In this document: in pieces, positions 42,243 to 51,473 of the stretch
Layout: every line of letters starts with the position of its first letter
How positions within the stretch are numbered: the first letter of the stretch is position 1
Assembly: GCF_001303895.1 (NCBI RefSeq)
Contig: NZ_LJSD01000041.1
Span: forward strand, 1-52,225
From: Mesorhizobium sp. 1M-11
GTDB lineage: Bacteria; Pseudomonadota; Alphaproteobacteria; Rhizobiales; Rhizobiaceae
Length of the DNA: 52,225 nt
Direction of reading: 5' to 3'
Translations under genes and position numbers: made by a program
The notes under the pieces: model-generated
Seen by the model: the letters and a program-made list of their open reading frames with translations, nothing else
Databases searched by the model: none
What the model was told of the DNA's origin: nothing

Positions 42243-43169
42243 ATGCGTGCCATTGTCCAGACCAGCGTCGGCGGCCCCGAAGTGCTGACCCTTGCAAATC
42301 GCCCCGACCCGGTGCCGAACAAGGGAGAAGTGCTCGTGCGGGTTCATGCAGCGGGCATCAACCCCGTGGACGTTGCCGTTCGCAGTGGCGCCTATCCGCT
42401 GCTTGGCGAACCACCTTTCACGGTCGGCTGGGATATTTCCGGTGTCGTTGAGAAGGTTGGCCCGGACACGAATGGCTTCGCGGCAGGAGACGAAGTGTTC
42501 GGCATGCCGCGGTTCCCCAAGGAAGCCGCTGCCTATGCCGAGCTCGTGGCGGCTCCTGCCGACGAGCTCGTCCTGAAACCAAAGGGGATAGACCATGCCC
42601 ACGCAGGTGCCCTCCCCCTCGCGGGGCTGACGGCATGGCAGGCTCTGGTCGGTGCCGGGCAGATCAAGCCGGGCCAACGTGTACTCGTTCAGGCTGCAGC
42701 GGGCGGTGTCGGGCATCTGGCGGTTCAGATCGCCAAGGCCTTCGGCGCTTATGTCGTGGCGACTGCCAGCCCCTCCAAGCTCGGTTTTGTTCGCGATCTC
42801 GGTGCTGATGAAGTCGTCGACTACACGAAGACCAGATTTTCCGACGTGGTGTCCGGCATCGATGTCGTCCTGGAGCCGATCGGCGGCGAGAACGCGGAAC
42901 AGGCTGTCAAGGTCTTGAAAGACAACGGCACGCTGGTCTCGTTGCTCGGCATTTCCGACAAGGCCAAGGCCGAAGCCAAGGTGCGGGGTATCCGCCATGA
43001 GCACATTTCAGTTGTACCGGATCGCGAGGGGCTGAGGGAATTGGCCAAACTCATCGACGCGGGCAAACTCGCCGTTCATGTCGCCAGGACGTTTCCGCTG
43101 GGACAGGCCGGGGAGGCTCAGGCCTTTCTGGCGACAAAGCCGACAGGCAAGATCGCACTCCAGATGTGA
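42243..43169 (+). CDS. NADPH-dependent quinone-oxidoreductase-like MDR protein
   Basis: This 308-residue medium-chain dehydrogenase/reductase has the N-terminal GroES-like domain (MRAIVQTSVGGPEVLTLANR, VHAAGINPVDVAVRSGAYPL) and a Rossmann domain with RVLVQAAAGGVGHLAVQIAK. The AAGGVG nucleotide turn marks the zinc-free quinone oxidoreductase group. Enzymes of this kind reduce quinones or enones with NADPH. An AGGAG site precedes the ATG. It is probably controlled by the divergent HxlR regulator. Confidence 0.9.
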   Translation: MRAIVQTSVGGPEVLTLANRPDPVPNKGEVLVRVHAAGINPVDVAVRSGAYPLLGEPPFTVGWDISGVVEKVGPDTNGFAAGDEVFGMPRFPKEAAAYAELVAAPADELVLKPKGIDHAHAGALPLAGLTAWQALVGAGQIKPGQRVLVQAAAGGVGHLAVQIAKAFGAYVVATASPSKLGFVRDLGADEVVDYTKTRFSDVVSGIDVVLEPIGGENAEQAVKVLKDNGTLVSLLGISDKAKAEAKVRGIRHEHISVVPDREGLRELAKLIDAGKLAVHVARTFPLGQAGEAQAFLATKPTGKIALQM

Positions 43170-43194
43170 GGCCGCGAAAACCACCCATCAACGA

Positions 43195-43220
43195 AAAGGC
43201 GCGGAACCCGCGCCTTTTTC
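43195..43220. terminator. Bidirectional terminator between oxidoreductase gene and sciP
   Basis: GGCGCGG (43199-43205) and CCGCGCC (43209-43215) form a perfect stem with AAAA before and TTTTT after, so it can stop transcription from both convergent genes. Confidence 0.9.
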
Positions 43221-43239
43221 ATTCCTGGAACCAGATCTG

Positions 43240-43515
43240 TCAGTGCCGGTATTGCTGAATGCGTGTGGTGCGCAGCCCAGCCAGACCATACTCGTCAATG
43301 GAGGCCTGCCAGGAAAGAAACTCTTCCGTGGTGAGCTTGTAGCGCTGGCAGGCTTCATCGAGGCTGAGCAACCCGCCTCGCACTGCAGCAACCACTTCCG
43401 CCTTGCGCCGGATAACCCAGCGGCGGGTGTTCGTCGGCGGCAAATCGGCAATCGTAAGAGGGCTGCCGTCAGGCCCGATAACATATTTGACTCGCGGTCT
43501 AACCAGATCGGTCAT
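43240..43515 (-). CDS. sciP: SciP, CtrA-inhibiting DUF1153 protein
   Basis: This 91-residue protein reads MTDLVRPRVKYVIGPDGSPL, then LPPTNTRRWVIRRKAEVVAA and LSLDEACQRYKLTTEEFLSW, the trihelical DNA-binding DUF1153 fold. The wording and length match SciP of Caulobacter, which binds at CtrA-dependent promoters and blocks their activation during G1. It sits 2.4 kb from ctrA and near chpT. The upstream region has one GAnTC site (43616-43620). Convergent to the MDR gene and divergent from mnmA. Confidence 0.92.
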   Translation of the reverse strand: MTDLVRPRVKYVIGPDGSPLTIADLPPTNTRRWVIRRKAEVVAAVRGGLLSLDEACQRYKLTTEEFLSWQASIDEYGLAGLRTTRIQQYRH

Positions 43516-43766
43516 CTTACTCTCTACTGAAAACTCACAGAACCAATCCCTGCCACAGTACCGCCACAGCTTTAAAAATTGCCTAAGCGGTTACTCATGG
43601 ATAAGTAATGTTCATGAATCTCGCGTTAGGCTTTTCGTAAGCTTTTGAGACAATTGCCGCATTTCGTGGTGCAACGCCCCTCCGCGCCCTGCGCTGGCGT
43701 CCACGATGCCTATGCCCTATATAGTCGAGGCCGCCTGTTTTGCGGCTGGATTTCGGAACTGACACC

Positions 43767-44957
43767 ATGAACAGCCTGGACCTTCCCGGACGCCCAGAAG
43801 ACACACGTATCGTCGTTGCCATGTCTGGCGGCGTCGATTCTTCGGTTGTCGCCGGCCTCTTGAAACGCGAAGGCTATGATGTCGTCGGCGTGACCTTGCA
43901 GCTCTATGATCATGGCGCGGCCACCCATCGCGCCGGCTCCTGCTGTGCGGGCCAGGACATCGAAGATGCGCGCCGGGTTTCGGAGACGCTTGGCATCCCT
44001 CACTATGTGCTCGACTACGAAGAGCGTTTCCGCAAAGCGGTGATCGATCCATTCGCCGAAAGCTATGTCGCCGGCGAAACACCGATCCCTTGCGTGTCGT
44101 GCAACCAGACCGTCAAGTTCGCCGACCTCCTGGCAACTGCTCAGGATCTCGGCGCCGATGCCCTGGCGACCGGACACTATATTCGTTCCAGGGCCAATGG
44201 CGCCCATCGCGCGCTCTATCGCCCGGTCGACGCCGATCGCGACCAGAGCTATTTCCTGTTCGCCACCACGCAGGCGCAGATCGACTACCTGCGCTTCCCG
44301 CTTGGTGGCCTGCCGAAGCCGGAAGTGCGGGCGATGGCTGAACAGATGGGCCTCGTGGTCGCCGCCAAGCAGGACAGCCAGGACATCTGCTTCGTGCCGC
44401 AAGGCAAATATTCCGACGTCATCGCCAAGTTGAAGCCGACGGCTGCCAATCCGGGCGACATCGTTCACATCGACGGCCGGGTGCTCGGCCGGCATGACGG
44501 TATCCTGCGCTACACCATCGGCCAGCGGCGCGGCATCGGCGTCGCTTCCGGCGAGCCGCTCTATGTCGTTCATCTCGACGCCGACCGCTCGAGGGTCATC
44601 GTCGGTCCGCGCGAGGCGCTGGAAACCCACAAGATCTATCTGCGATCCATGAACTGGCTGGGCGACGATGCCCTTCCCGATATTCCCTCCAGCGGGCTCG
44701 AACTGTTCGCCAAAGTGCGCTCGACGCGCCCGCCTCGGCCCGCCGTCCTGCACCATCGCGACGGCAGCACCTGGGTCGAGCTGGTAGATGGCGAGTCCGG
44801 CATCGCGCCGGGTCAGGCCTGCGTGCTCTATTCCGATGATGGCAATGAGGCGCGTGTCTTCGGCGGTGGCTTCATCGAGCGCTCGGAACGGGGCGCCGAG
44901 GCCGAGGCCATGCTGAACCGCCTGACCGGCAAGCCTTCGGCTATCGCCGCAGAGTAA
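43767..44957 (+). CDS. mnmA: tRNA-specific 2-thiouridylase MnmA
   Basis: This 396-residue enzyme puts sulfur on U34 of tRNA-Lys, -Glu and -Gln. The PP-loop is [20 protein letters not shown]. The two catalytic cysteines are in [20 protein letters not shown] and [16 protein letters not shown]. The central domain with [20 protein letters not shown] and a C-terminal beta barrel are present. The ATG at 43767 gives the usual family length; an upstream in-frame extension to 43740 is not protein-like. Confidence 0.96.
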   Translation: MNSLDLPGRPEDTRIVVAMSGGVDSSVVAGLLKREGYDVVGVTLQLYDHGAATHRAGSCCAGQDIEDARRVSETLGIPHYVLDYEERFRKAVIDPFAESYVAGETPIPCVSCNQTVKFADLLATAQDLGADALATGHYIRSRANGAHRALYRPVDADRDQSYFLFATTQAQIDYLRFPLGGLPKPEVRAMAEQMGLVVAAKQDSQDICFVPQGKYSDVIAKLKPTAANPGDIVHIDGRVLGRHDGILRYTIGQRRGIGVASGEPLYVVHLDADRSRVIVGPREALETHKIYLRSMNWLGDDALPDIPSSGLELFAKVRSTRPPRPAVLHHRDGSTWVELVDGESGIAPGQACVLYSDDGNEARVFGGGFIERSERGAEAEAMLNRLTGKPSAIAAE

Positions 44958-44981
44958 CGGCCAGTCATAAGTCCGAGGATA

Positions 44982-45947
44982 TCAGCCGGCGATGCGGCCG
45001 TGTGCGACCGTGCCTGCGGTCAGGATACGCAGCACCCTGATTGCTTCCTCACCGTCCGTGCGCGGTTCAGCACGTGTTTCAATGCATTGCAGGAAGTGCT
45101 GCAGCTCGCGGGTCAACGGCATTCCCTGCTCGACCTCGATATAGGTCGGCTCGTTACTGGTGGCCGCCCACTGGCCGCTGTCTTGCCAAACGGCGTGATG
45201 ATAAACGGCAAGCTTTCTTTCCCAAGGTTCGACGTCGTCGAAAACCGCCATGGCCTTGTCGCCGACCACCGTCAGCCGGCGCTCACGATAGGGATTGAGC
45301 CGCGAGGCAAAAAGATGGCTTCGCAGGTTGTTCGGGAAGCGCATGTGCAGATGCGCGAAATCGCTCAGATGATCGAGCAGCGCGGCCCCCTCGCCTCTCA
45401 CTTCCAGAGGTTCAGTGCCGGTAAGGGCCAGGATCATCGAGAGATCGTGCGGCGCAAGATCCCACAGCGCATCGTTCTCGGTATGGAATTTGCCAAGGCC
45501 AAGGCGATGCGAATGGATGTAGCGGATTTCGCCGAGTTCGCCTTCGTCCACCAGCGCCTTCAATTTCTCGAAGGCCGGGTGGAAGCGCAGCACATGGCCA
45601 ACCATGAAGACGCGCTGGTTGTCCTTTGCCGCCTGCACCGCGCGCTCGGCATCCGGCACAGTCAGCGCGATCGGCTTTTCGACCAGAACATCCTTGCCGT
45701 TCTCGACGGCCCGGATCGAAAGGTCGGCATGGAACTGCGGCGGCAGCGCCATGACGATGGCGTCGACATCCTCGCGCTTGAAAAGGTCGTCCGGCGCAAT
45801 AGCAAGGCAATCCTGTTCACTGGCAAAACCTTCGGCACGCGCGAGATTGGCGTCTGAAACCGCATGCAGTGCGCCCAGCCCCTTCAGCGTCCGGATATGG
45901 TTGCTGCCCCAGTACCCGCATCCGAGGACTGCTATACGCGGTTTCAT
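44982..45947 (-). CDS. Gfo/Idh/MocA-family sugar dehydrogenase, WlbA/GnnA-like
   Basis: This 321-residue protein starts at the ATG at 45947 (MKPRIAVLGCGYWGSNHIRT); a TTG at 45962 is less likely. The NAD fold GCGYWG is followed by the family motif VLVEKPIALTVPDAERAVQA and the catalytic-face HSHRLGLGKFHTENDALWDL. This wording resembles UDP-N-acetylglucosamine or UDP-glucuronate 3-dehydrogenases such as GnnA and WlbA. Mesorhizobium lipid A is known to contain 2,3-diaminoglucose, which GnnA would help make, but the usual partner aminotransferase is not beside it, so this remains open. Confidence 0.83.
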   Translation of the reverse strand: MKPRIAVLGCGYWGSNHIRTLKGLGALHAVSDANLARAEGFASEQDCLAIAPDDLFKREDVDAIVMALPPQFHADLSIRAVENGKDVLVEKPIALTVPDAERAVQAAKDNQRVFMVGHVLRFHPAFEKLKALVDEGELGEIRYIHSHRLGLGKFHTENDALWDLAPHDLSMILALTGTEPLEVRGEGAALLDHLSDFAHLHMRFPNNLRSHLFASRLNPYRERRLTVVGDKAMAVFDDVEPWERKLAVYHHAVWQDSGQWAATSNEPTYIEVEQGMPLTRELQHFLQCIETRAEPRTDGEEAIRVLRILTAGTVAHGRIAG

Positions 45948-46342
45948 CAAATAGGAACTCAAGCATTTCGCGCGAAAATCGTGGTTGAGACATAGCGGTG
46001 CACCTCGCCGAACTCAACCCCGTCACCTTCGCCAGATGGATTGCTCACACCGCCGATGCACCGCTTTTCGATAAGCCGGCACCACGAAGGCACGGAACTT
46101 GGCTCGGTCAAAGCCTTTGCGTAAAGCAGTTCCGACCCATGGTTGCATGCAAAAACTACCTGTTCTGGGACTTCCAGGCGCGCCAACCCGGTTGTAAAAA
46201 CATGCGCGCCCATTTCTCTGGTTCCTGCCTCTTCTCGGTGCTTGACAGGATTAGCACCGCCACCTTATATCCGCGCGACCTTGGTGCTGCCCCCATGATC
46301 CGCTTTTAAAAGTGGTTTTCCATGGCTCAGCGCCGACCCGAT
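45948..46342. other. Intergenic region before tRNA-Met, no supported gene
   Basis: This 395-bp stretch contains only weak open frames (for example 45959-46213 minus) without ribosome sites or family motifs. Its one clear signal is a promoter pointing to the tRNA gene at 46242-46270. Confidence 0.6.
46242..46270 (+). promoter_or_regulatory. Predicted sigma70-type promoter for tRNA-Met
   Basis: TTGACA (46242-46247), a 17-bp spacer and TTATAT (46265-46270) give a strong housekeeping promoter about 70 bp before the tRNA. Confidence 0.7.
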
Positions 46343-46419
46343 GGCGGGGTAGCTCAGTTGGTTAGAGCACGGGAATCATAATCCTGGGGTCGGGGGTTCA
46401 AGTCCCTCTCCCGCTACCA
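46343..46419 (+). tRNA. tRNA-Met (CAT), elongator type
   Basis: The 77-nt gene folds as a complete cloverleaf: acceptor GGCGGGG with TCCCGCT (two G.U pairs), D arm GCTC...GAGC, anticodon stem CGGGA/TCCTG with loop ATCATAA (anticodon CAT at 46377-46379), and T arm GGGGG-TTCAAGT-CCCTC with one non-canonical end pair. The CCA end is encoded (46417-46419). Lack of a C-A mismatch at the acceptor end argues against initiator tRNA, and the body is unlike tRNA-Ile2. It is the probable integration target of the element to its right. Confidence 0.95.
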
Positions 46420-47995
46420 TCGTACCCCCCGACGCGAATATGCGCATGTTGGGGTAGACTTTTGGGGCTTGCATCAGAAGCGCCAACCTCCCTTGCAATT
46501 CGAGCTTGAAGCCGTCGCTTTGTGGGGTAACCGTTACGTGCGCTATCAGGTTTCGGATTTTCTCGGCTGGTTCTCTGTTGTCTTGCGACAGACCTTGCCC
46601 AAACACTGCATGCAAATCAGCCACTTGCTCCTCGTATTGACGCAGCGCGGCGGGATGCAACCCAACGATCGCCTCTTCCGGCGGTGTTGAAAGCTCCGCC
46701 TCGATCACTGTCTTTTGCGCGTGCAATTCCGTCAATTTCGGCCCGGCGACCTCCATTGTGACGCGTTCTGCTTCGTAGTCGGCCCAAAGTCGATCGGTTG
46801 ATCGCCGTATCACGCCAAGCTGGTTTTCGAGCTTGGCGCGATGTGCACGCTTGTCACTTACCAGGCGCTCCCTTTCTTCCTGGTAAGCTCGAGCAAATTC
46901 CTTGAGTAGGTGCGGAGCTTTCAGATGTTGTTGCAAGCCAGCTAGAACGGCTTTCTCGATCTCGTCCAAATAGAAAGTCTTGCGGTTAGAGCATGAACCA
47001 GACTCGCGCATAGCACTGCAATGGATGCGCACGCGACCATGATCACGGTCCTTCACAGACAGACCTCCGCCACAGCAACTGCATTTAAGGAGCCCCGAGA
47101 GTAGATACTTCGACTTGCGTTGTTGTGAGGGTGCCAAGTGGCTTCGTTGCTGCTTTCGGCCTTGAGCAGCAGCAAAAATCTCGGGACTGACAATACGAAG
47201 GTGCTGGGCTTCTGCGCGCTTCCATTCCTCCGGGGAATTGGCGCGCGAGGTGCGGCGACCCGTGTCCGGATCCTTGACCATCCGAACCCGGTTCCAGACT
47301 AACTGGCCGGCGTAAAGCTCATTCAAAAGCAGCCCGTGATGGCGTTTTTTGTTGCCATTGATCGTGGACGCGGCCCATCGACTTCCGCGAGGCGGCGGAA
47401 CACCATCTCTGTTGAGGCCAAAAGCGATTTCTCGCGGCGTCTTTCCGTCGAGATATTCAGCGAAAATCCGCCGAACGACATCGGCCTCACTATCAACAAT
47501 CTCGAGTTCACCCGGCTTTCCGGGTACCGTGCGATAGCCATAGGCTCGACCGCCCGCATGACGACCGTCGCGAACCACACCCTGCAACCCCCGGCGCACT
47601 TTATGAGCCAAGTCTGTCAGGTAAAGTGATCCAAGCAATCCACGAACGCCGATTTGGATGGGATCGGCGGTACCTTCATGTACCGCACGAAGTTCGATGT
47701 TTTGAAAGCTCAGGCGCTTCCAAATTCCGGCGAGATCTTCTTGATCGCGCGACAGCCGATCGAAGGCCTCAACCAGTATCACTTCGAAAATCTGCTCTCG
47801 CGCCGCATCCATGAGTCTTATCAGCCCATCGCGCCCATAAACGGACGCTCCGGACCGGGCCCTGTCATCATAGACTGCAACAATGTTGAGGTCGTTGCGC
47901 TCGGCGTAACCTCGGCACAATGCGACCTGATCGTTGATGGAACGATCCTGCTGAAGATCAGTGGAAAAACGAGCGTAGATTGCTGTGCGCTTCAT
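46376..47995 (-). CDS. Large serine recombinase, 3' end overlapping the tRNA-Met gene
   Basis: This 539-residue protein starts MKRTAIYARFSTDLQQDRSI, with catalytic Ser11. Domains in order: resolvase catalytic domain (about 1-140, including EAFDRLSRDQEDLAGIWKRL), the recombinase domain (about 160-270, RRIFAEYLDGKTPREIAFGL), a zinc ribbon (LLKCSCCGGG with later Cys pairs) and a long coiled coil (about 365-445). The last 14 residues, MVAGEGLEPPTPGL, are read antisense through the 3' half of tRNA-Met, and the TGA lies in the anticodon loop. It probably integrates and excises the neighbouring island. Large serine recombinases use tRNA targets less often than tyrosine integrases. Confidence 0.92.
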   Translation of the reverse strand: MKRTAIYARFSTDLQQDRSINDQVALCRGYAERNDLNIVAVYDDRARSGASVYGRDGLIRLMDAAREQIFEVILVEAFDRLSRDQEDLAGIWKRLSFQNIELRAVHEGTADPIQIGVRGLLGSLYLTDLAHKVRRGLQGVVRDGRHAGGRAYGYRTVPGKPGELEIVDSEADVVRRIFAEYLDGKTPREIAFGLNRDGVPPPRGSRWAASTINGNKKRHHGLLLNELYAGQLVWNRVRMVKDPDTGRRTSRANSPEEWKRAEAQHLRIVSPEIFAAAQGRKQQRSHLAPSQQRKSKYLLSGLLKCSCCGGGLSVKDRDHGRVRIHCSAMRESGSCSNRKTFYLDEIEKAVLAGLQQHLKAPHLLKEFARAYQEERERLVSDKRAHRAKLENQLGVIRRSTDRLWADYEAERVTMEVAGPKLTELHAQKTVIEAELSTPPEEAIVGLHPAALRQYEEQVADLHAVFGQGLSQDNREPAEKIRNLIAHVTVTPQSDGFKLELQGRLALLMQAPKVYPNMRIFASGGTMVAGEGLEPPTPGL

Positions 47996-48201
47996 CTGCG
48001 AGCTGCCTCGGTCGAGATCGTTGTATTCGCCTTCCCAGCGGTTTTACGATGATCTCTCCGAGCAGCAGCTCGTGCAAGAGCACGAATTATTTCGACGACA
48101 AACTCCTCGTCTGAGGCTGTATCGCATTGCGTTTCCGCGACGATACCCTGCATCGCACGATGGCGACGATCGGCTTCTGGGCCGGAGCTCATCCCTTTCA
48201 T
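47992..48201 (-). CDS. Small ORF coupled to the serine recombinase, unknown
   Basis: This 69-codon frame (MKGMSSGPEADRRHRAMQGI) ends in an ATGA overlap with the recombinase start. It includes a helix-like segment DEEFVVEIIRALARAAARRD and a basic tail. A second ATG three codons later is an alternative start. I do not recognise it. The overlap suggests translational coupling; a helper or directionality role is possible but unsupported by motif. Confidence 0.45.
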   Translation of the reverse strand: MKGMSSGPEADRRHRAMQGIVAETQCDTASDEEFVVEIIRALARAAARRDHRKTAGKANTTISTEAARR

Positions 48202-48305
48202 CCGAGTGCCGATTTGATACTGCCGGGATCGCGGCTGAGATTCTCGAACCCCTCGCTCAGTTCGCGGTTGCGCAGGAGTTGAAGACGAGTTTGATTGGGC
48301 TTCAT
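48198..48305 (-). CDS. Tiny ORF upstream of the coupled recombinase ORFs
   Basis: This 35-codon frame (MKPNQTRLQLLRNRELSEGF) ends in an ATGA overlap with the next small ORF. An in-frame TAA lies 9 bp before its ATG, and no good ribosome site is seen. The repeated ATGA junctions are the main support. Confidence 0.35.
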   Translation of the reverse strand: MKPNQTRLQLLRNRELSEGFENLSRDPGSIKSALG

Positions 48306-49332
48306 GGCAGCTCGTTACGACTGGCCAGCGCTGCTACGCTAGCGGCGAAACAAGTATCGGCCAGGCGACAAAAATCGCTTATGGCCGTTATGTGCGCTGG
48401 GGTGAGATATATACCTTGGATAGGACGCCCAAAACTGGGCACGGTGTCCTGATCGAAGGCTACTAACGCTTTGACGCGTCTCCGGGAAGTCTATGAAGAT
48501 GTCTGCCTCCCAGCAGGGTTCCATTTTGGCAACGCTGCGCCGGAGAGCGTAGGTACAGCCGATATCCTAGAGCACGCCACAAACGCTTAAACTGCGCCCG
48601 GTGGATCGAACCTACCCTTTGCAACTTGCGGAGGTTGACTGCAGATATTGCGCTTTACGCGGCGATGAAACGCCTCTAGCTCCGCTGCTTGGCGAGTTTA
48701 CTGGCGCATCGCTGGCGAACCACCCTGCAAGCTATAGACAAACAAAGACAATGGCGTGCCCGGAGGGAACCTGTCGGCAAAAGAAACCGGATGGTTTAGC
48801 GGCTGGTTAGCCAGTCCGTATCATTCGTATGACCTCGCCTGGGCCGGCGCACCGAAAGACGGTAAAGAGTTTACTTAAGCAAACGAAGGTACTGCGATGA
48901 CTGAAGCCAGTAGCGTGCGCTTGAACACGACTGGTCTTCCGCAACGCCAATGAATGACCTGTTTGGGGCCGAAAACAGACTGGCAGCTGTCCGATGTTCT
49001 CGGAAGAAGTTGCTATCTGTCTGCGCATTGCCGAACTGAGGTCAGTTGCAGTACGGACGTTTAAGTCTAACCGGTAGGAACGATGTCCTGAAATCGAACG
49101 GTCGTGCTCGTTGGTTGGAGCTGATCTTCCAAGGGGCGGATGGCCAGTTTGAGAGGCATCTGTCCCGCGATTCCACTAAAGATACAGGTGCCCGTCGATG
49201 GCGTCGGACAACTCCTAATCTGCATGGCGGATGGCTCCTTAGCTCGGCGCCCTACGGCGTGGCAGAAACGTCCAAGGTTCTAGTCGCCGCTGGATGAAAT
49301 CTTAGTGGCAGATCACAGCCTGAAAATCAGGG
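48306..49332. other. About 1 kb with no clear gene inside the integrated element
   Basis: Only short frames occur. One plus-strand frame stays open for about 80 codons from about 48236 to the TAA at 48464 and ends with protein-like wording (TKIAYGRYVRWGEIYTLDRT), but has no convincing start. A GTG frame at 48601-48810 encodes 69 residues with CRYC and MACPEGTC. Neither matches a family I know. Base composition is more even than in the flanking chromosome, as is common in decayed foreign DNA. Confidence 0.5.
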
Positions 49333-49845
49333 TCAGAGAAAACACAGCAGCGCGCCGAGAATCGGACCGAGAAGGCGGTCAGTGATGGTTGGTGACGAGA
49401 GTTGGAAGTATGGCAAGATCTGGAGGAACAGTGAGCCTGTGACCGCCAGCGCCGGCAAGAAGACAAGCAAACGCCGGGTGATGGATTGAATGCGGACATG
49501 GCGCGTGTAGCCGTCGGCCGCTAGGGCGAACTTGCCCATCTTTCCAAAGACCAAGGGAGCTGCCAGGACGCACATGATGGCGTTACTGAAGTCCCAATTC
49601 GTGACAAAACTAAGCACGAACGCTATCACCGCGATGACGATCGCTGCGAAGAACCCGTCTGCAAGATCCTCCATTTTGCCGATGTACCATCTGGCCATCG
49701 CATTTCCGCCGCGCTCAAGGGTGTATAAAGAAAATGCCGGCCCCAGAGCCAATCCATATGCGAAATCGGCCAAAACCGATGCAGCGAATGGGTGTCCGGA
49801 CAGTTTGTAGCCACGCGCCAGGAGCAATACGGCAAATATCTTCAC
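49333..49845 (-). CDS. Small multi-pass membrane protein, possibly 5'-altered by the IS insertion
   Basis: This frame has about five membrane helices, including FAASVLADFAYGLALGPAFS, FFAAIVIAVIAFVLSFV, LLVFLPALAVTGSLFLQILP and a final LLGPILGALLCFL. I use the GTG at 49845 (170 residues). The open frame continues to 49938, but that part lies in the IS21 end, so upstream residues are supplied by the element and the original N-terminus may be lost. I do not recognise the family. Confidence 0.5.
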   Translation of the reverse strand: MKIFAVLLLARGYKLSGHPFAASVLADFAYGLALGPAFSLYTLERGGNAMARWYIGKMEDLADGFFAAIVIAVIAFVLSFVTNWDFSNAIMCVLAAPLVFGKMGKFALAADGYTRHVRIQSITRRLLVFLPALAVTGSLFLQILPYFQLSSPTITDRLLGPILGALLCFL

Positions 49846-49973
49846 GGCGTATTTGAGCTGTGTTTCGGCGTGGAATAAGGACCCCGTTTCAGGGGTGACC
49901 GGCGTCCAAAAAGGACCCCTGTAACGCAGGGTTGTCACACTGCCTTCGGTTTCATCGGGGGCATTTGTTTTGG

Positions 49974-51473
49974 ATGTTGGTTGTGGAGACGATTGCGAAG
50001 ATACGTCGGCTTTCGCTGGTCCAGGGGAAGTCGATCAAGGAGATCTGCCGCGAGTTGAGGATATCGCGGAAGGTTGTCCGGAAGGTGCTGCGGTCGAACG
50101 CGACGGAGTTCCGTTACGAGCGTGAGCATCAGCCGATGCCAAAGATCGGCCCCTGGCAGGATCAGCTCGACGGGCTTTTAGGTGGCAATCACGGCAAGGC
50201 GGGGCGCGAGCGGCTAACGCTGATCCGAATCTTTGAGGAGCTCCGCGGTCTCGGATACGACGGCAGCTACGACGCGGTTCGCCGATACGCCAAGAGCTGG
50301 GCGAAGGCGCAGGGATCAGCGACGGCGGAAGCCTATGTGCCGTTGTTCTTCGCGCCGGGTGAAGCCTACCAGTTCGACTGGAGCCACGAGATCGTCCTCA
50401 TCAATGGCGTGACTGTGACCGTGAAGGTTGCCCATGTCCGGCTTTGCCACAGCCGCATGATGTTCGTCAGAGCCTATCCGCGCGAGACGCAGGAGATGGT
50501 GTTCGACGCGCACGACCGGGCCTTCGCCTTCTTTGGCGGCACCTGCACGCGCGGCATCTACGACAACATGAAGACGGCGGTTGAGACGGTATTCGTCGGC
50601 AAGGACCGGCAATACAATCGCCGCTTCCTGCAGATGTGCAGCCATTATCTGGTGCAGCCGGTCGCCTGCACGCCGGCGTCGGGCTGGGAGAAGGGTCAAG
50701 TCGAGAACCAGGTCGGGCTGGTGCGCGAGCGCTTCTTCACGCCGCGGCTGCGCTTCAAATCCTATGAGGAACTCAACGCCTGGCTGCTCGACAAATGCAT
50801 CGCCTACACCAAGACGCACCGTCATATCGATCAGCCGGAGCGCACGATCTGGGAGGTGTTCGAGGAGGAGCGCGGCAAACTTGTCGAGTATCGCGGCCCC
50901 TTCGACGGCTTCCACACGGTCCCCGCCTCGGTATCGAAGACCTGCACGGTGCGCTTCGACAACAACAAATACTCGGTGCTGTCGACTGCCGTGGGCCGAC
51001 CGGTCGAGATCCAGGCCTATGCCAGCAGGATCGTCATCCGGCAGGATGGCGTTGTCGTCGCCGAACACGCCCGTTCGTTCGGGCGCGGTGAGACCATTTA
51101 CGATCCCTGGCACTATGTCCCCGTGCTCGCCCGCAAGCCCGGCGCATTGCGCAATGGCGCGCCGTTCCAGGACTGGGTTCTGCCCTCGGCGATGGAGCGG
51201 ACCCGGCGCCGACTGAAGTCCTCGGATGACGGTGATCGCCAGATGGTGGCGATCCTGGCTGCGGTGTTGACCGACGGGATCGATGCCGTGGAGGCCGCCT
51301 GCCAAGAGGCGCTCGACCAGAACGTCTGCTCGTCAGCTGTCATCATCAACATTCTGGCGCGGCGGCGCGATCCGGCGCCAGCCATCACCATTCTCACCCC
51401 GGACGCTCTTCGCCTGCGCCATGAGCCGCAGGCCGACTGTGCCCGCTACGACAGCCTCAGGAGGGCAAGCTGA
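49974..51473 (+). CDS. istA: IS21-family transposase IstA
   Basis: This 499-residue transposase is taken from the ATG at 49974 ([20 protein letters not shown]). An HTH follows ([20 protein letters not shown]). The DDE core has Asp in AYQFDWSHE, Asp in [10 protein letters not shown] and Glu in [11 protein letters not shown], all intact. The C-terminal beta domain ([20 protein letters not shown]) is typical for IS21. It seems complete and undamaged. A longer frame from 49932 lies partly in the terminal repeats. Confidence 0.95.
   Translation: MLVVETIAKIRRLSLVQGKSIKEICRELRISRKVVRKVLRSNATEFRYEREHQPMPKIGPWQDQLDGLLGGNHGKAGRERLTLIRIFEELRGLGYDGSYDAVRRYAKSWAKAQGSATAEAYVPLFFAPGEAYQFDWSHEIVLINGVTVTVKVAHVRLCHSRMMFVRAYPRETQEMVFDAHDRAFAFFGGTCTRGIYDNMKTAVETVFVGKDRQYNRRFLQMCSHYLVQPVACTPASGWEKGQVENQVGLVRERFFTPRLRFKSYEELNAWLLDKCIAYTKTHRHIDQPERTIWEVFEEERGKLVEYRGPFDGFHTVPASVSKTCTVRFDNNKYSVLSTAVGRPVEIQAYASRIVIRQDGVVVAEHARSFGRGETIYDPWHYVPVLARKPGALRNGAPFQDWVLPSAMERTRRRLKSSDDGDRQMVAILAAVLTDGIDAVEAACQEALDQNVCSSAVIINILARRRDPAPAITILTPDALRLRHEPQADCARYDSLRRAS

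Noticed and set aside
45959..46213. 84-codon minus-strand frame upstream of the Gfo/Idh/MocA gene
   Set aside because: No ribosome site, no family motif and mixed composition; it ends just before the dehydrogenase start but shows no sign of coupling beyond closeness.
48807..49028. 73-codon minus-strand frame in the gene-poor region
   Set aside because: Low-complexity translation without a start context or family likeness; chance length for this composition.
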